A stretch of DNA of 40,366 bases. Source: Oligoflexia bacterium. Its GTDB lineage: Bacteria > Bdellovibrionota_C > UBA2361 > JAFLCA01. Below, one piece after another: positions 31,692-40,009 of the stretch. The DNA is taken from the NCBI GenBank assembly GCA_019694465.1, contig JAIBBV010000035.1, forward strand, positions 1 to 40,366. Reading direction: 5' to 3'. How positions within the stretch are numbered: the stretch's first letter is position 1; each line of letters opens with the position of its first letter. The position numbers and the translations under genes are program-made. Below the pieces are notes generated by a model. The model made no database searches and was not told the DNA's origin. It saw nothing but the letters and a program-made list of their open reading frames with translations.

Positions 31692-34416
31692 AGAGCGCCT
31701 GTTTCAAGACGAAACCGTCTTTAACAGCTTGCTGCCTTTCGCCAAGTATGACGAAAGCTACGGGATCTTTGTGCATTCCGACGCATCGCTATGGTCGATC
31801 TGGGAGTTGCAGCCAAATGTAATCACTAAGACCTCTGACTCTGAGGCTTTTCAGCTTTCAGCGAGCATGCAGGAAATGCTCGACGCGCTAGATCACACCA
31901 TCAGTGCGCAAGTAGTTTGGGTTACCACGTTTGATGTAGATGGAATTCTTAAGGACTCAATAAACCGCTATCCTACATCAGGGCCAGCTGGGTGGATGGC
32001 GCGTCGTTGGGTGCGTAACTTAAAACGTGCCTCAACCTCAGATGTGTTGCAACGTCGACCACGGCGCTTACGGCTGATCATGTGTTTTCGCTATGATCCA
32101 CCATGGAAAGCTACTAATCCTCTGCAACAGTTAGTACGAACAGTGCAGATGCTGCTGAAGGGAAAGGTTGGAGTTACTGCCGAACAGCGCCGTTCGGAGT
32201 ATAGCGAGTATGCCAACAAGTTTAAGGGCTCAATTGATGGAACTGTTGCCAAGCTTAATGACTTAGGTTTCCGCCCAAGTCGCGTAGATGGCCAGGGCAT
32301 CATTAATCTGCTCTACCCCCTACTTAATCGACGCAGCGTTAAGGCCGGAAAGTTCCGTCGCGGCAGAACTACGGCTACGCCGGTGCCAACTTATGACCCA
32401 AAAGATTTCCTGAGCAATCAAATCTCTGAAACGCATGTTGAGCATCCTCAAAACGGAATTATCAAGAAGGATGGCAAGTATTACCGTTCTGTTTCAATGG
32501 TAAAGGCTCCCAAGAACTGCATCCCGCTTATGATTACGCCGATGTTGGCGTCGCCCTATGAGAATATCCTCAGCGTGTGTTTCTCAAAGGATCCGCAAGA
32601 GCGGCAAATGAAGCGCCTTGACACGCTTGATAGTACGCTTGGATTTCGTGAGCGCACACAATTTGGTCGTGGCAATCAGAAAATTCAGCATCAAATATCG
32701 GCTATCCGCGCTGCGCGTTCCGAACTGTATAATGGTAGCGCTCAAATTGTCAGAGTTGGTGTACACCAGACCTTTATTTGCCAAACACCAGATGAGGCAA
32801 TGCGCGCTGGATCGGAAGCGATTGCAACTTTCCCACAGCTAAACGGTGCTCGCGGCATGATCCATGAGATTTCCGACTTAGCCCTAATGGTTAATGCTCT
32901 GCCAGGCTGCTACGATCCAGCTACAGATGGAGCTGGTTGGACCACTGTCATGAAGTCTTCCTTGGCTGTTCGCATGTTTCCATTGTGGGGTAACTGGAAA
33001 GGAAGTAGTGGCTCACTCTTCGTGCTGCCAAGTCTTTGGAACCGGGAGCTAGTTGGCTTCGATCTTTTTGACTCTAACTTGGCACCAAACGTTCTTATTA
33101 GCGGTGTGTCAGGTTCCGGAAAAAGCTATTTGCTGTGCTATCTCCTAATTGGGATGAACCGCGGACACTACGCCACTCTCCCCGATGGGCGTATTCTTGA
33201 AAGACCGCCGATTACATTCGTGTTTGATAAGGGTATGACTGGGCAACCGTGCGGATTTGAAAAGGTGGCACGGCTATTCGGTGGCCGTATCTACGAGGCT
33301 ACGCCATCGAAAGCCCCAGCCATGAACTTCCTGGCACGCTTGGGAGAAACACCACCAGATCCTCGCAATGAAGACTATAAGGATCTTCTAGATATGTGCG
33401 CCGATATCGTTTGCGATATGGCCACTGAAGCAAACCGACCGCTAGACCGCTTGGATCGCGGAGCAGTCTTGGATTCGCTGACTGAGGCACATCGAATTTA
33501 TCGCAGCGGTCCAATGAAGCGTGAATTTGTTCTTAGCGATGTGGCCTCTGTCTTGCGCGCTCCAAAACGCATCGATGAGGATGAAGATTCATCGCGACGT
33601 CGCCATCGTGTAGCAATGTTAATGAGCGAGTATTATGGTGATGGCACCTATGCACGCTTTTTTGATCGACCAGGCGCGTTGAAACTTAAAGAGCGCTTCA
33701 TCGTGTTTGATCTCAAAGCGCTCAATAGAAACCCGGATCTGCAGCGAGTATTCTTAAAGATCGCTATGCTTTGGGCAGATACGGTCATGAATGATGCCAA
33801 GGAATTAGATAGTCGTAAGATTCTTGTATTTGACGAAGCGCACGACTTGATCGGAAAGACTGCTGCTAACACAATCGAAACGGCCTTCCGACTATACCGC
33901 AAGCGTAAAGGTATTGTGATTGCGGCTTCTCAGTCGGGTGAGGACTTCTACGTTGGGCAAGGTGGTCAGGCTATTGTTCAAAACAGTGCCCATAAGATCT
34001 TCCTGCGCCAGGACCCAAGTAAATTCCATTATACGGCACGTGCCTTCAACTTGACCGAGCAGCAGGCTGATGTGATTTTGCGCCTCAGGACTGTTAAGGG
34101 CGTGGAGTCTCAGTTTTATTTGATTTCCGATATTGGCGAAGGTGCGCTGGTGCTACCTGTTGAGCCATCCTTCTATTGGGCTAGCACCAACAATGGTGAT
34201 GATAATCAGCTGTTCGCGGAGATATTGAAAGAAACCAACGGCGACTTTATGGCAGCCCTTGAACGAGCTGTTCAGATCGCGCCAAGTGGAGCACGCGCTT
34301 TACAGCAAGTGTCAGGCGTTGGCACACCTAACGCAGCTGGTGAAGCTGATGGAGGCGGTGTTGCCTCCATCGTGGGCGGAATGATGCAGGGAGCGATTAC
34401 ATCAAGTTCGCAGTAA
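31669..34416 (+). CDS. traC: TraC/VirB4 T4SS ATPase
   Basis: VirB4-family ATPases power pilus assembly and substrate transport at the inner membrane. The 915-residue product has the N-terminal TraC region, a central CagE/VirB4-type domain, and the ATPase core. Walker A is GVSGSGKS at 479-486. Walker B is ILVFDEAHD with D722/E723. A Gln-containing AASQSGEDF segment and HKIFLRQD near the C-terminus match the VirB4 pattern. The ATG at 31669 is chosen because GAGG lies nine bases before it; an in-frame TTG at 31648 is less likely. It overlaps the preceding lipoprotein gene by 23 bp. Length is as expected for TraC-type proteins. Confidence 0.9.
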   Translation: MSINRLTRERLFQDETVFNSLLPFAKYDESYGIFVHSDASLWSIWELQPNVITKTSDSEAFQLSASMQEMLDALDHTISAQVVWVTTFDVDGILKDSINRYPTSGPAGWMARRWVRNLKRASTSDVLQRRPRRLRLIMCFRYDPPWKATNPLQQLVRTVQMLLKGKVGVTAEQRRSEYSEYANKFKGSIDGTVAKLNDLGFRPSRVDGQGIINLLYPLLNRRSVKAGKFRRGRTTATPVPTYDPKDFLSNQISETHVEHPQNGIIKKDGKYYRSVSMVKAPKNCIPLMITPMLASPYENILSVCFSKDPQERQMKRLDTLDSTLGFRERTQFGRGNQKIQHQISAIRAARSELYNGSAQIVRVGVHQTFICQTPDEAMRAGSEAIATFPQLNGARGMIHEISDLALMVNALPGCYDPATDGAGWTTVMKSSLAVRMFPLWGNWKGSSGSLFVLPSLWNRELVGFDLFDSNLAPNVLISGVSGSGKSYLLCYLLIGMNRGHYATLPDGRILERPPITFVFDKGMTGQPCGFEKVARLFGGRIYEATPSKAPAMNFLARLGETPPDPRNEDYKDLLDMCADIVCDMATEANRPLDRLDRGAVLDSLTEAHRIYRSGPMKREFVLSDVASVLRAPKRIDEDEDSSRRRHRVAMLMSEYYGDGTYARFFDRPGALKLKERFIVFDLKALNRNPDLQRVFLKIAMLWADTVMNDAKELDSRKILVFDEAHDLIGKTAANTIETAFRLYRKRKGIVIAASQSGEDFYVGQGGQAIVQNSAHKIFLRQDPSKFHYTARAFNLTEQQADVILRLRTVKGVESQFYLISDIGEGALVLPVEPSFYWASTNNGDDNQLFAEILKETNGDFMAALERAVQIAPSGARALQQVSGVGTPNAAGEADGGGVASIVGGMMQGAITSSSQ

Positions 34417-34455
34417 TTTCATGAAACAATGGTTGAACCCAAGGAGACGTGGAAC

Positions 34456-34758
34456 ATGAAAAAGGGAATGTTTGAAACAAATATGCTAAAGTTAGGAGCA
34501 GCGCTGCTGGTACTGACTACCGCTGGGGGCTGCGCGCAGCGTACAGTTGTCACCACTCAAACAGAAGTTAAGGAAGTCGCTGTTGAGCGTGATACTCGGA
34601 AGATTCCTGGCGTTGTGGAATACGTTTGGGAAGAGCCGATGGTAGATGTAGTTGAGGTTCCACCGGGGATAGATCCGGAAGGCCACTACTACCGCCCAGG
34701 GCATCAGGAAGTTGTAGAGATACGTCAGGGTCGTTGGAACTACTACAAACAGAAGTAG
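34456..34758 (+). CDS. Small T4SS-cluster lipoprotein
   Basis: The 100-residue product has a lipoprotein signal ending TAGGC (Cys at about 26). The mature part begins AQRTVVTTQTEV and is dominated by acidic and aromatic residues (VWEEPMVDVVEVPPG, GHYYRPGHQEVV, WNYYKQK). I do not recognise the family. The start is the ATG at 34456, with AAGGAG nine bases upstream; an earlier ATG at 34429 is unlikely. It follows the VirB4 gene by 39 bp. An outer-membrane role in the T4SS is plausible from location only. Confidence 0.6.
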   Translation: MKKGMFETNMLKLGAALLVLTTAGGCAQRTVVTTQTEVKEVAVERDTRKIPGVVEYVWEEPMVDVVEVPPGIDPEGHYYRPGHQEVVEIRQGRWNYYKQK

Positions 34759-34793
34759 AGCATCGTTTAAGGCTAGTAAAGCGAGCTTAGAAT

Positions 34794-35300
34794 ATGAGTT
34801 TCGTTAGCATCGATAATCTGGTTACGCCCTTTAGAGACAAGTTTCACTATGTGACGTTGATACTTGTTGGGGCAGTTTTTCTGGCCATCCGGCTTTCTGG
34901 GGCGGAGATCGAAGCTCGTCCAGTGAATGAGCCTGCCACTAATCGATCAGCAGCTCCAGTTACCGGGCTAAATGCCAAAGGCCTGCCTAACCTCTCAATT
35001 GCTAGAATTCCAGATGCCCCAGCTGCTACAACTGGAGTAAATCAACTTGGCAACCAGTTCAATCCTGCCGCTGAAGTGCAGCGCTTACTTGGAAACCCAT
35101 CTGCTCCTAAGACAATCCCTGATCAGGGCACCATCACATTACCTGCTGATGGTGCAACACGTGGCTCAATAGAAGATTTAATGAGACAAGGTACGATTCG
35201 CAGAAAGAGTCCCGAAGAGGAGGCTCGCGAGCGCGAGCGTCGGCAGCTTGAAGAAGCGGGCTCTTTGTCGGAAATTGAGAAGCGCCTGGGCTTAAAATAG
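34794..35300 (+). CDS. Bitopic membrane protein of T4SS cluster
   Basis: The 168-residue product has one membrane helix at about 20-36 (VTLILVGAVFLAIRLSG) and a periplasmic or linker region rich in Pro/Ala/Asn (40-115). The C-terminus is charged and helical (RRKSPEEEARERERRQLEEAG). Topology resembles small T4SS stalk proteins, but I recognise no family. It is closely followed by the bPH2-domain gene, 23 bp downstream, so the two are likely cotranscribed. There is no strong ribosome-binding site. Confidence 0.55.
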   Translation: MSFVSIDNLVTPFRDKFHYVTLILVGAVFLAIRLSGAEIEARPVNEPATNRSAAPVTGLNAKGLPNLSIARIPDAPAATTGVNQLGNQFNPAAEVQRLLGNPSAPKTIPDQGTITLPADGATRGSIEDLMRQGTIRRKSPEEEARERERRQLEEAGSLSEIEKRLGLK

Positions 35301-35323
35301 GACGGGCGAGCTGAGATGTGTAG

Positions 35324-35860
35324 ATGGGGCAAGAGAAGCAAGTTGTTATTCATAAAGTATGGCGCTCTGAAATTGAGCGTGTAGTGGTTCTGTTGCTACT
35401 CTGTGTGGCATCAGTAATTCTCTCACATTACTTCCCGGGTACAATTATTACGGGAGAGCTGATAACCATCGATCACACCCAATTTGACCTTAAGCTGCCC
35501 CTATTTTCACTCATGCCGGTAGTCGCTTTCATGGACTTGATCGCCAGGGTGTATGATGTGCGCTATGTGCTAGATGCGCGCGGCATCGAGTCTCGAGAAG
35601 GGATAGTCTCATTTAGCCAGCGGATCTCACGGGTACGTTTTGAGGATATTCGCCTAGTCGAGTTCGATCAGACCCTTCTTGAGCGATTTCTAGAGGTTGG
35701 AGACATCAAAATTGGTACAGCTGCTACGGGGGATGTTGAAATCTTTATGGAAGGTATTGAAGCCCCTAAGGAAGTACAAGCCATGATCCAGGCTGAGCGG
35801 GATATACGTCAACAACTTGAGGAAAGTGACCATAACATTAGGGAAACTGCCCAGTTATAA
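35324..35860 (+). CDS. bPH2 (YdbS-like) membrane protein in T4SS cluster
   Basis: The 178-residue product has membrane segments at about 18-38 and 57-76. A bacterial PH-domain (bPH_2) region follows, with its hallmark pattern VRYVLDARGIESREGIVSFSQ, then RVRFEDIRLVEFDQTLLERF and VGDIKIGTA. These YdbS/YdbT-like proteins are common membrane proteins of unknown function; here one sits inside a secretion cluster. The C-terminus is a Gln/Glu/Arg-rich helix. Closely spaced genes on both sides suggest cotranscription. A role in T4SS is inference. Confidence 0.7.
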   Translation: MGQEKQVVIHKVWRSEIERVVVLLLLCVASVILSHYFPGTIITGELITIDHTQFDLKLPLFSLMPVVAFMDLIARVYDVRYVLDARGIESREGIVSFSQRISRVRFEDIRLVEFDQTLLERFLEVGDIKIGTAATGDVEIFMEGIEAPKEVQAMIQAERDIRQQLEESDHNIRETAQL

Positions 35861-35878
35861 GGGATGAGATGTAACGCT

Positions 35879-37021
35879 ATGAGTCGCTCTTTGTATCAAA
35901 TTATTCGTTGTACGCCTTTGGCGCTGGCAGTGCTTGCTGGCACAGTGCAAGTCGTTTTTGCACAAGATGACATGAGTGTGGAGCAGATCCGCCGTGAGTT
36001 ACGGGAAGCTGCTGCAACTGCCGCTGCTCAAAAAGTTGACGCCGCGCCTGTCGGCGATAATTCGGAGAAGGAATCGTTTACATTTCCAGCCACGGAAGAT
36101 GGGGCTACTAACGACAAGTTAGTAGCGGCTGAAGCAGAGCTGCTGAAGAAGCTCGAATCGCAACAAGGTTCGCAAAAGATAGAAGTTCCTAGCACGCAGC
36201 AAGTCGAGAAAGCTGACTCGGTAGTTACTGCAGCAAAATCAAATCACAGCACTGCAATCGAAACAGTCGTAAAGGAGGTGCCTGCGGTAGTAGAAAACTC
36301 AGGTCGTGCAGCCTTAAATATTCAGCCCACTAAGAAGGATGCAGCCGAGGAAGCGCCTGTTCCTCAGCCAGCAGTAGCTGCAAATTCTTTAAGAGATGTT
36401 GCGCCAGTGCGAAGCTCTAGGGGTGAAGAGCCCAAGGAAATTGTTCTACGACAACAGATCCAGGAGATTGCGACACTGCGCAAAGCTAACTCTGATCTTA
36501 GCCGTCGCGCTGAAAAGGCTGAGGCTAAGTTGCTAGCCCTACAGAAACAGCTATCTGAAGCACAAAATCGCTTAATGTTGTCTGAAACTGAGGTTGAAAG
36601 GCTTTCCAGTGTTATCGATAATCGCAACCGAGCTACAACGAATAAGTTAAGTGGAGTAGCGGCTAGCACCGCCGCAGCAACGACCGTTACGCGGACTGTT
36701 GTGCAGACGCGTGCACCTAGTGCGCCTGATATGCCGGTTATTACTGTCATCGCCGATAAGGCCAATTTGAGAACTGGCCCAGGTGCAGAGAACTCGCCTT
36801 TAATGGCGGTATCTAAAGGTACCCGCTTAGTAGTCGAAAAACGTGAGGGGGAATGGTATCGAGTTGTAACACCCTCAGGCACGCGCGCCTGGGTGTCTGC
36901 AGAAGTGGTAGCTTTTGGCCCAGATGCACTTGACGGACCACGAGGTGCTTTGAGGATTAAGGGATATGACTCCTCGCTTGAAAACTCTCCATTTGTTACT
37001 AGCCAGCCTCGCGGCGAGTAG
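35879..37021 (+). CDS. Exported coiled-coil protein with SH3b domain
   Basis: The product (380 residues from the ATG at 35879) has a Sec signal peptide ending VFAQ, and a long low-complexity region (Ala/Val/Glu/Lys). A coiled coil follows at about 195-250 (KANSDLSRRAEKAEAKLLAL, SEAQNRLMLSETEVERL). A C-terminal SH3b domain lies at about 288-347 (ANLRTGPGAENSPL, GEWYRVVTPSG, RAWVSAEVVAFG). SH3b domains usually bind peptidoglycan. An ATG at 35864 directly after the GGG is a less likely start. Its end overlaps the M23 gene by 56 bp. Together they look like a wall-processing pair for the secretion machine. Confidence 0.7.
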   Translation: MSRSLYQIIRCTPLALAVLAGTVQVVFAQDDMSVEQIRRELREAAATAAAQKVDAAPVGDNSEKESFTFPATEDGATNDKLVAAEAELLKKLESQQGSQKIEVPSTQQVEKADSVVTAAKSNHSTAIETVVKEVPAVVENSGRAALNIQPTKKDAAEEAPVPQPAVAANSLRDVAPVRSSRGEEPKEIVLRQQIQEIATLRKANSDLSRRAEKAEAKLLALQKQLSEAQNRLMLSETEVERLSSVIDNRNRATTNKLSGVAASTAAATTVTRTVVQTRAPSAPDMPVITVIADKANLRTGPGAENSPLMAVSKGTRLVVEKREGEWYRVVTPSGTRAWVSAEVVAFGPDALDGPRGALRIKGYDSSLENSPFVTSQPRGE

Positions 37022-37469
37022 CATTATTTTATTGTCCTATGGCGTAGCTTTCGCCGTCCCATCCTACGTGTATCCGCTAATGGGGCCACGAGTATCTAGT
37101 GAGTACGGATGGCGTAATCATCCTGTCTTTCATGTTGTTAAGCATCACGAAGGGATAGATCTAGCCGCGCCCGAAGGGGCCCCAATTCGAAGTATCCAGG
37201 CTGGTCGCATAGTTTTTGCGGATCCCTACGGTGGCTATGGAAATTTGGTGGTCGTGCAACATGCGGGTGGAATGACAAGCCATTACGGGCATTGTCGTTC
37301 AATTAGAGTAAGACCTGGCCAACTTGTTCAGGCTGGGGAAATTGTTGGGACTGTCGGTAGCACGGGGCGCGTAACTGGCCCTCATTTGCACTTTGAGATC
37401 AGGTTGCGCGGCGAGGTTGAAAATCCGGAGCGTTATTTGCCGGGTCTGGCACTTATGGCAGAAGGCTAG
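36966..37469 (+). CDS. Exported M23 peptidoglycan endopeptidase
   Basis: M23 (LytM-type) zinc endopeptidases cleave peptidoglycan cross-links in the periplasm. The 167-residue product has a signal peptide (1-30) and then a minimal catalytic domain with all expected residues. H61 and D65 (HEGID) and H142 in HLHFE are the zinc ligands, and H106/H109 (SHYGH) and H140 complete the site. It is predicted active, unlike the degenerate LytM factors. No LysM or SH3 domain is present on it; the upstream protein supplies SH3b. It overlaps that gene by 56 bp in another frame. It could open the wall for the T4SS, as VirB1 lytic enzymes do in other systems. Confidence 0.85.
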   Translation: MTPRLKTLHLLLASLAASSIILLSYGVAFAVPSYVYPLMGPRVSSEYGWRNHPVFHVVKHHEGIDLAAPEGAPIRSIQAGRIVFADPYGGYGNLVVVQHAGGMTSHYGHCRSIRVRPGQLVQAGEIVGTVGSTGRVTGPHLHFEIRLRGEVENPERYLPGLALMAEG

Positions 37470-37667
37470 AGCCTGTATCATAGAGACTTAGCCTGTGCCT
37501 GCTTCTTAGTGCGAGCTGGTTTGGGAGGGTCTGGTAACCGAATGGCCCCCTTCCGAGCGAATTTTCCATATACAGTGCACCAAAATTGGCTCAGAATAGG
37601 CCAACTAAGCTAGTAGTATCAGCTAGTTAGCTGCTCAGCAAATGCTACGCCCTACTTCAAATAGACA
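37470..37667. other. Gap between M23 gene and IS66 element
   Basis: No gene is seen in these 198 bp. An imperfect stem of CTAAGCTAG with CTAGTTAG near 37605-37630 lacks a T-run. The sequence ends in the left copy of the IS target duplication. Confidence 0.35.
37659..37667. repeat. Left target-site duplication of IS66 element
   Basis: AAATAGACA lies directly outside the left terminal repeat and is repeated directly outside the right end. IS66-family elements usually duplicate 8 bp; here 9 bases match. Confidence 0.75.
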
Positions 37668-37678
37668 GTATCCGTCCC

Positions 37679-39184
37679 TCAAGCCCCAGCCTTGACGCCT
37701 TGCTTCCAACTATTCGGCAGCAGAGCAGAGAGCTCATGCTTCTCTGTAGCTGCGAGCTTTGGCAGCACATCGAGAAAGTACTGCACAGTGTTCACTTTGT
37801 TGAGGCGGCATGAATTAATAAGCGAGTAAAAGATAGCGGCTCGCATGGCTCCCTCGTGAGAGCCAGCAAACATCCAATTTTTCCGTCCTAAAGCGACAGG
37901 ACGCATTTGGTTTTCAATTAGATTATTATCGAGCGTAACCGCTGGATTATTTGTAAACAGCGTTAGCGCCTCCCACTGCGTAAGCGCGTACTGGATAGCT
38001 TTCTGTACCTCGCTGCGTGGCAGCGTCCTGGCACTCCAAGAGGTTAAGTGCTTGTGGAGCTCTTCAAGCACTGGAACACTGCGCTTCATGCGAACTGCCA
38101 GCGTCTCATCAAGCGATTTAGCTCCCCGCTCTAGCTGATACAGCTCAGCAATTAACTTAAGAGTCTTATGTACGTCCCTTTCGGCAAGTTTTAGAATCTC
38201 CAGGAACTTACGCCGCACGTGTGCCCAGCAGCCAGCTCGCACAGACTGCTCAGGCACATACACTTGGTTATACCCCGCATACAGGTCTGTTTGCAGAATC
38301 CCTTTAAAGTCAGACAGTATCGCCTTTGGCACCTCCCCAGCCCTTGAGTCTGCGTAGTGGAAGTAGACTAAGTTTACGGGAGGCGGACCCAGTAAGCCCC
38401 ACAGGTAGCCGGTGTGGCACTTGCCAGCCTCCTCTCCATCTTGAATTTTGATACTCGTCTCGTCTGCTTGTAGATACGGCAGCTGAATTAATTCTCTTTT
38501 AAGTGCTCGATAAAGCGGCTGCAAAAGCTCCGCTACAAATCCAAGCCACTCACACATGCGGTTACGGGTTAACTCAAACCCAAGCCGAGCAAACATGCCT
38601 TCCATTCGGTGTAGTGGCAGATGGTCCTGGTACTTAGAAACCAATATATGAGTTAATAAGCCAACACTGGCAGGGCTACGGGGAATAAGCTGAATGCCGC
38701 TAGGCATAGGTGTTGTAGCAGGAGAGCTACTTTTGCAGGCAGAGCACGCCATTACGGGGCGGTGGTGCTCTTCTACCTCAAAGCGTGCAGGCACGTAGTT
38801 AAGGAGCTTAGTGACCTCAGTTCTAATCTGCACGAGGTCTTTGCCGCAGCAAGAGCAGCTTGTCTCTACGGGTGAGTAATTTACTACTTTAACTGGGGTT
38901 CCCTCAGGTAGCTGGCGCTGCTTACGCTTAACGCTTCTTTCATGAGCAGGCACTTCGATAGTTGGTAGCTTTTCCTGTTCAGGCTCTGCTGTCAGTTCCT
39001 CTACAGGGAAGAGCACCTCTTGGCTGCCTGAGGGCAGGCTTTCAGACTTTGAGCCAAAGCGTGCCTTGGCGGCATTGAGGAGATGGTTACGCAGCTTCTC
39101 GATCTCGCGATCTTTTTCCACCAGCATCTTCGCTACTGCTCGCGGATCGTTTGCTATTAATTCGGTGTATTCTGTCTCGCCCAC
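37679..39184 (-). CDS. tnpC: IS66 transposase TnpC
   Basis: This is the DDE transposase of IS66-type elements. The 501-residue product has an N-terminal leucine-rich helical region, a zinc-finger-like CSCCGKD with matching CSACK, and the catalytic-domain segments LQADETSIK and LQTDLYAGYNQVY. The C-terminal IS66 signature NLIENQMRPVALGRKNWMF leads to SHEGAMRAA. Length is normal and the frame is intact. Its stop lies inside the left terminal repeat. It is 17 bp from tnpB and the last gene of the transposition operon. Confidence 0.95.
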   Translation of the reverse strand: MGETEYTELIANDPRAVAKMLVEKDREIEKLRNHLLNAAKARFGSKSESLPSGSQEVLFPVEELTAEPEQEKLPTIEVPAHERSVKRKQRQLPEGTPVKVVNYSPVETSCSCCGKDLVQIRTEVTKLLNYVPARFEVEEHHRPVMACSACKSSSPATTPMPSGIQLIPRSPASVGLLTHILVSKYQDHLPLHRMEGMFARLGFELTRNRMCEWLGFVAELLQPLYRALKRELIQLPYLQADETSIKIQDGEEAGKCHTGYLWGLLGPPPVNLVYFHYADSRAGEVPKAILSDFKGILQTDLYAGYNQVYVPEQSVRAGCWAHVRRKFLEILKLAERDVHKTLKLIAELYQLERGAKSLDETLAVRMKRSVPVLEELHKHLTSWSARTLPRSEVQKAIQYALTQWEALTLFTNNPAVTLDNNLIENQMRPVALGRKNWMFAGSHEGAMRAAIFYSLINSCRLNKVNTVQYFLDVLPKLAATEKHELSALLPNSWKQGVKAGA

Positions 39185-39201
39185 TTAAGGGGAATATCTA
39201 G

Positions 39202-39558
39202 TTATGCGGCTTGATACAAGCTTTTTTCTGCATTTTTTCGAAGAATTATGCGAGAAAGATCCATGCCGGAAAGTAGCTGCTCTAAATCAACTCCTGAAAT
39301 GCGCTCGGTGCCTTCCTGCTGTGCCATGCGAAACGTTCCTGCCTCAAGTCTTTTGTACCAAAGCGCGTATCCGTCATTATCCCAGTACAGAATCTTTACC
39401 CGCCTGCGGCAGCGGCTTACAAAAACATAGAGTCCCCCAGCCATGACTGAGCGGCTCATATGCTCCGCTGCCAGGGCGGCAAGTCGCTCAAATCCTGCTC
39501 GCATGTCCATGGCGCCAAGCCACAGGTATACCTCAGAATCAGAAGTGATTCCTTTCAT
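39202..39558 (-). CDS. tnpB: IS66 accessory protein TnpB
   Basis: TnpB (IS66 Orf2) is needed for transposition of many IS66 elements, though its exact role is unclear. The 118-residue product has the family pattern: VYLWLGAMDMRAGFERLAAL near the start and FVSRCRRRVKILYWD followed by GYALWYKRLE in the middle. It overlaps tnpA by 4 bp (ATGA), so the two are coupled. The frame is intact and the length is normal. Confidence 0.95.
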   Translation of the reverse strand: MKGITSDSEVYLWLGAMDMRAGFERLAALAAEHMSRSVMAGGLYVFVSRCRRRVKILYWDNDGYALWYKRLEAGTFRMAQQEGTERISGVDLEQLLSGMDLSRIILRKNAEKSLYQAA

Positions 39559-39818
39559 CTCAGAGCCTCAAGTACCACTTTCAGATCTTCCTTGGCTACT
39601 TTGATGCAAGCTCCACTGCTTAGCTCTAGTTCAATTCGCTTGCCGCTCAACACTGGCGCAAATTTTTCTTGTCGCTGGCTTGTACGTTGCCTCCAGACAT
39701 AGAAGTTCTTGGCACTCAGTCCACGGCTGGCGCAAAACTCAGGCACACTTTGCCCGCTACTTTTTTGTTCCTCAACTAACTTTTTTATGTCTTCAGAGCT
39801 TCGCATCAACTTCTCCAA
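39555..39818 (-). CDS. tnpA: IS66 accessory protein TnpA (helix-turn-helix)
   Basis: TnpA (IS66 Orf1) is a small DNA-binding protein. The 87-residue product holds a helix-turn-helix of the IS3/IS66 type, SVPEFCASRGLSAKNFYVW, and a beta-rich C-terminus (KRIELELSSGACIKVAKEDL). It is the first gene of the transposition operon, so the element's promoter should lie between 39818 and the right terminal repeat. The frame is intact. Confidence 0.9.
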   Translation of the reverse strand: MEKLMRSSEDIKKLVEEQKSSGQSVPEFCASRGLSAKNFYVWRQRTSQRQEKFAPVLSGKRIELELSSGACIKVAKEDLKVVLEALR

Positions 39819-39888
39819 TTAACTCGTGATGCTTAGCTAGTAGCAGACTTTATCCAGCGCGAGTACCTGGGGTCGAAGGGACGGATAC

Positions 39889-39897
39889 AAATAGACA
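39889..39897. repeat. Right target-site duplication of IS66 element
   Basis: AAATAGACA directly follows the right terminal repeat and matches the left copy exactly; the flanking C and G bases also agree. Confidence 0.75.
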
Positions 39898-40009
39898 GCA
39901 CATTATTGCGAAAATAGGGCATAACTGTAGGTAGAAATGGGACACCTGTTGCGCGAGCTACACGGCGTCGGTTGAACAACTGGAATTATTTCCCTTAGGG
40001 AGTTTTGTT

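Larger units (their letters stand above)
37668..39888 (-). mobile_element. Intact IS66-family insertion sequence
   Basis: The element spans 2221 bp and carries tnpA, tnpB and tnpC on the minus strand. The terminal repeats begin GTATCCGTCCCT (37668-37679) and, as the reverse complement, AGGGACGGATAC (39877-39888). After four mismatches they pair again at CCCCAG. Matching 9-bp direct repeats (AAATAGACA) flank both ends. All three reading frames are open. The insertion sits between the M23 gene and the pilin gene of the T4SS, in the opposite orientation. Intact ends and identical flanking repeats imply a recent insertion. Confidence 0.92.
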
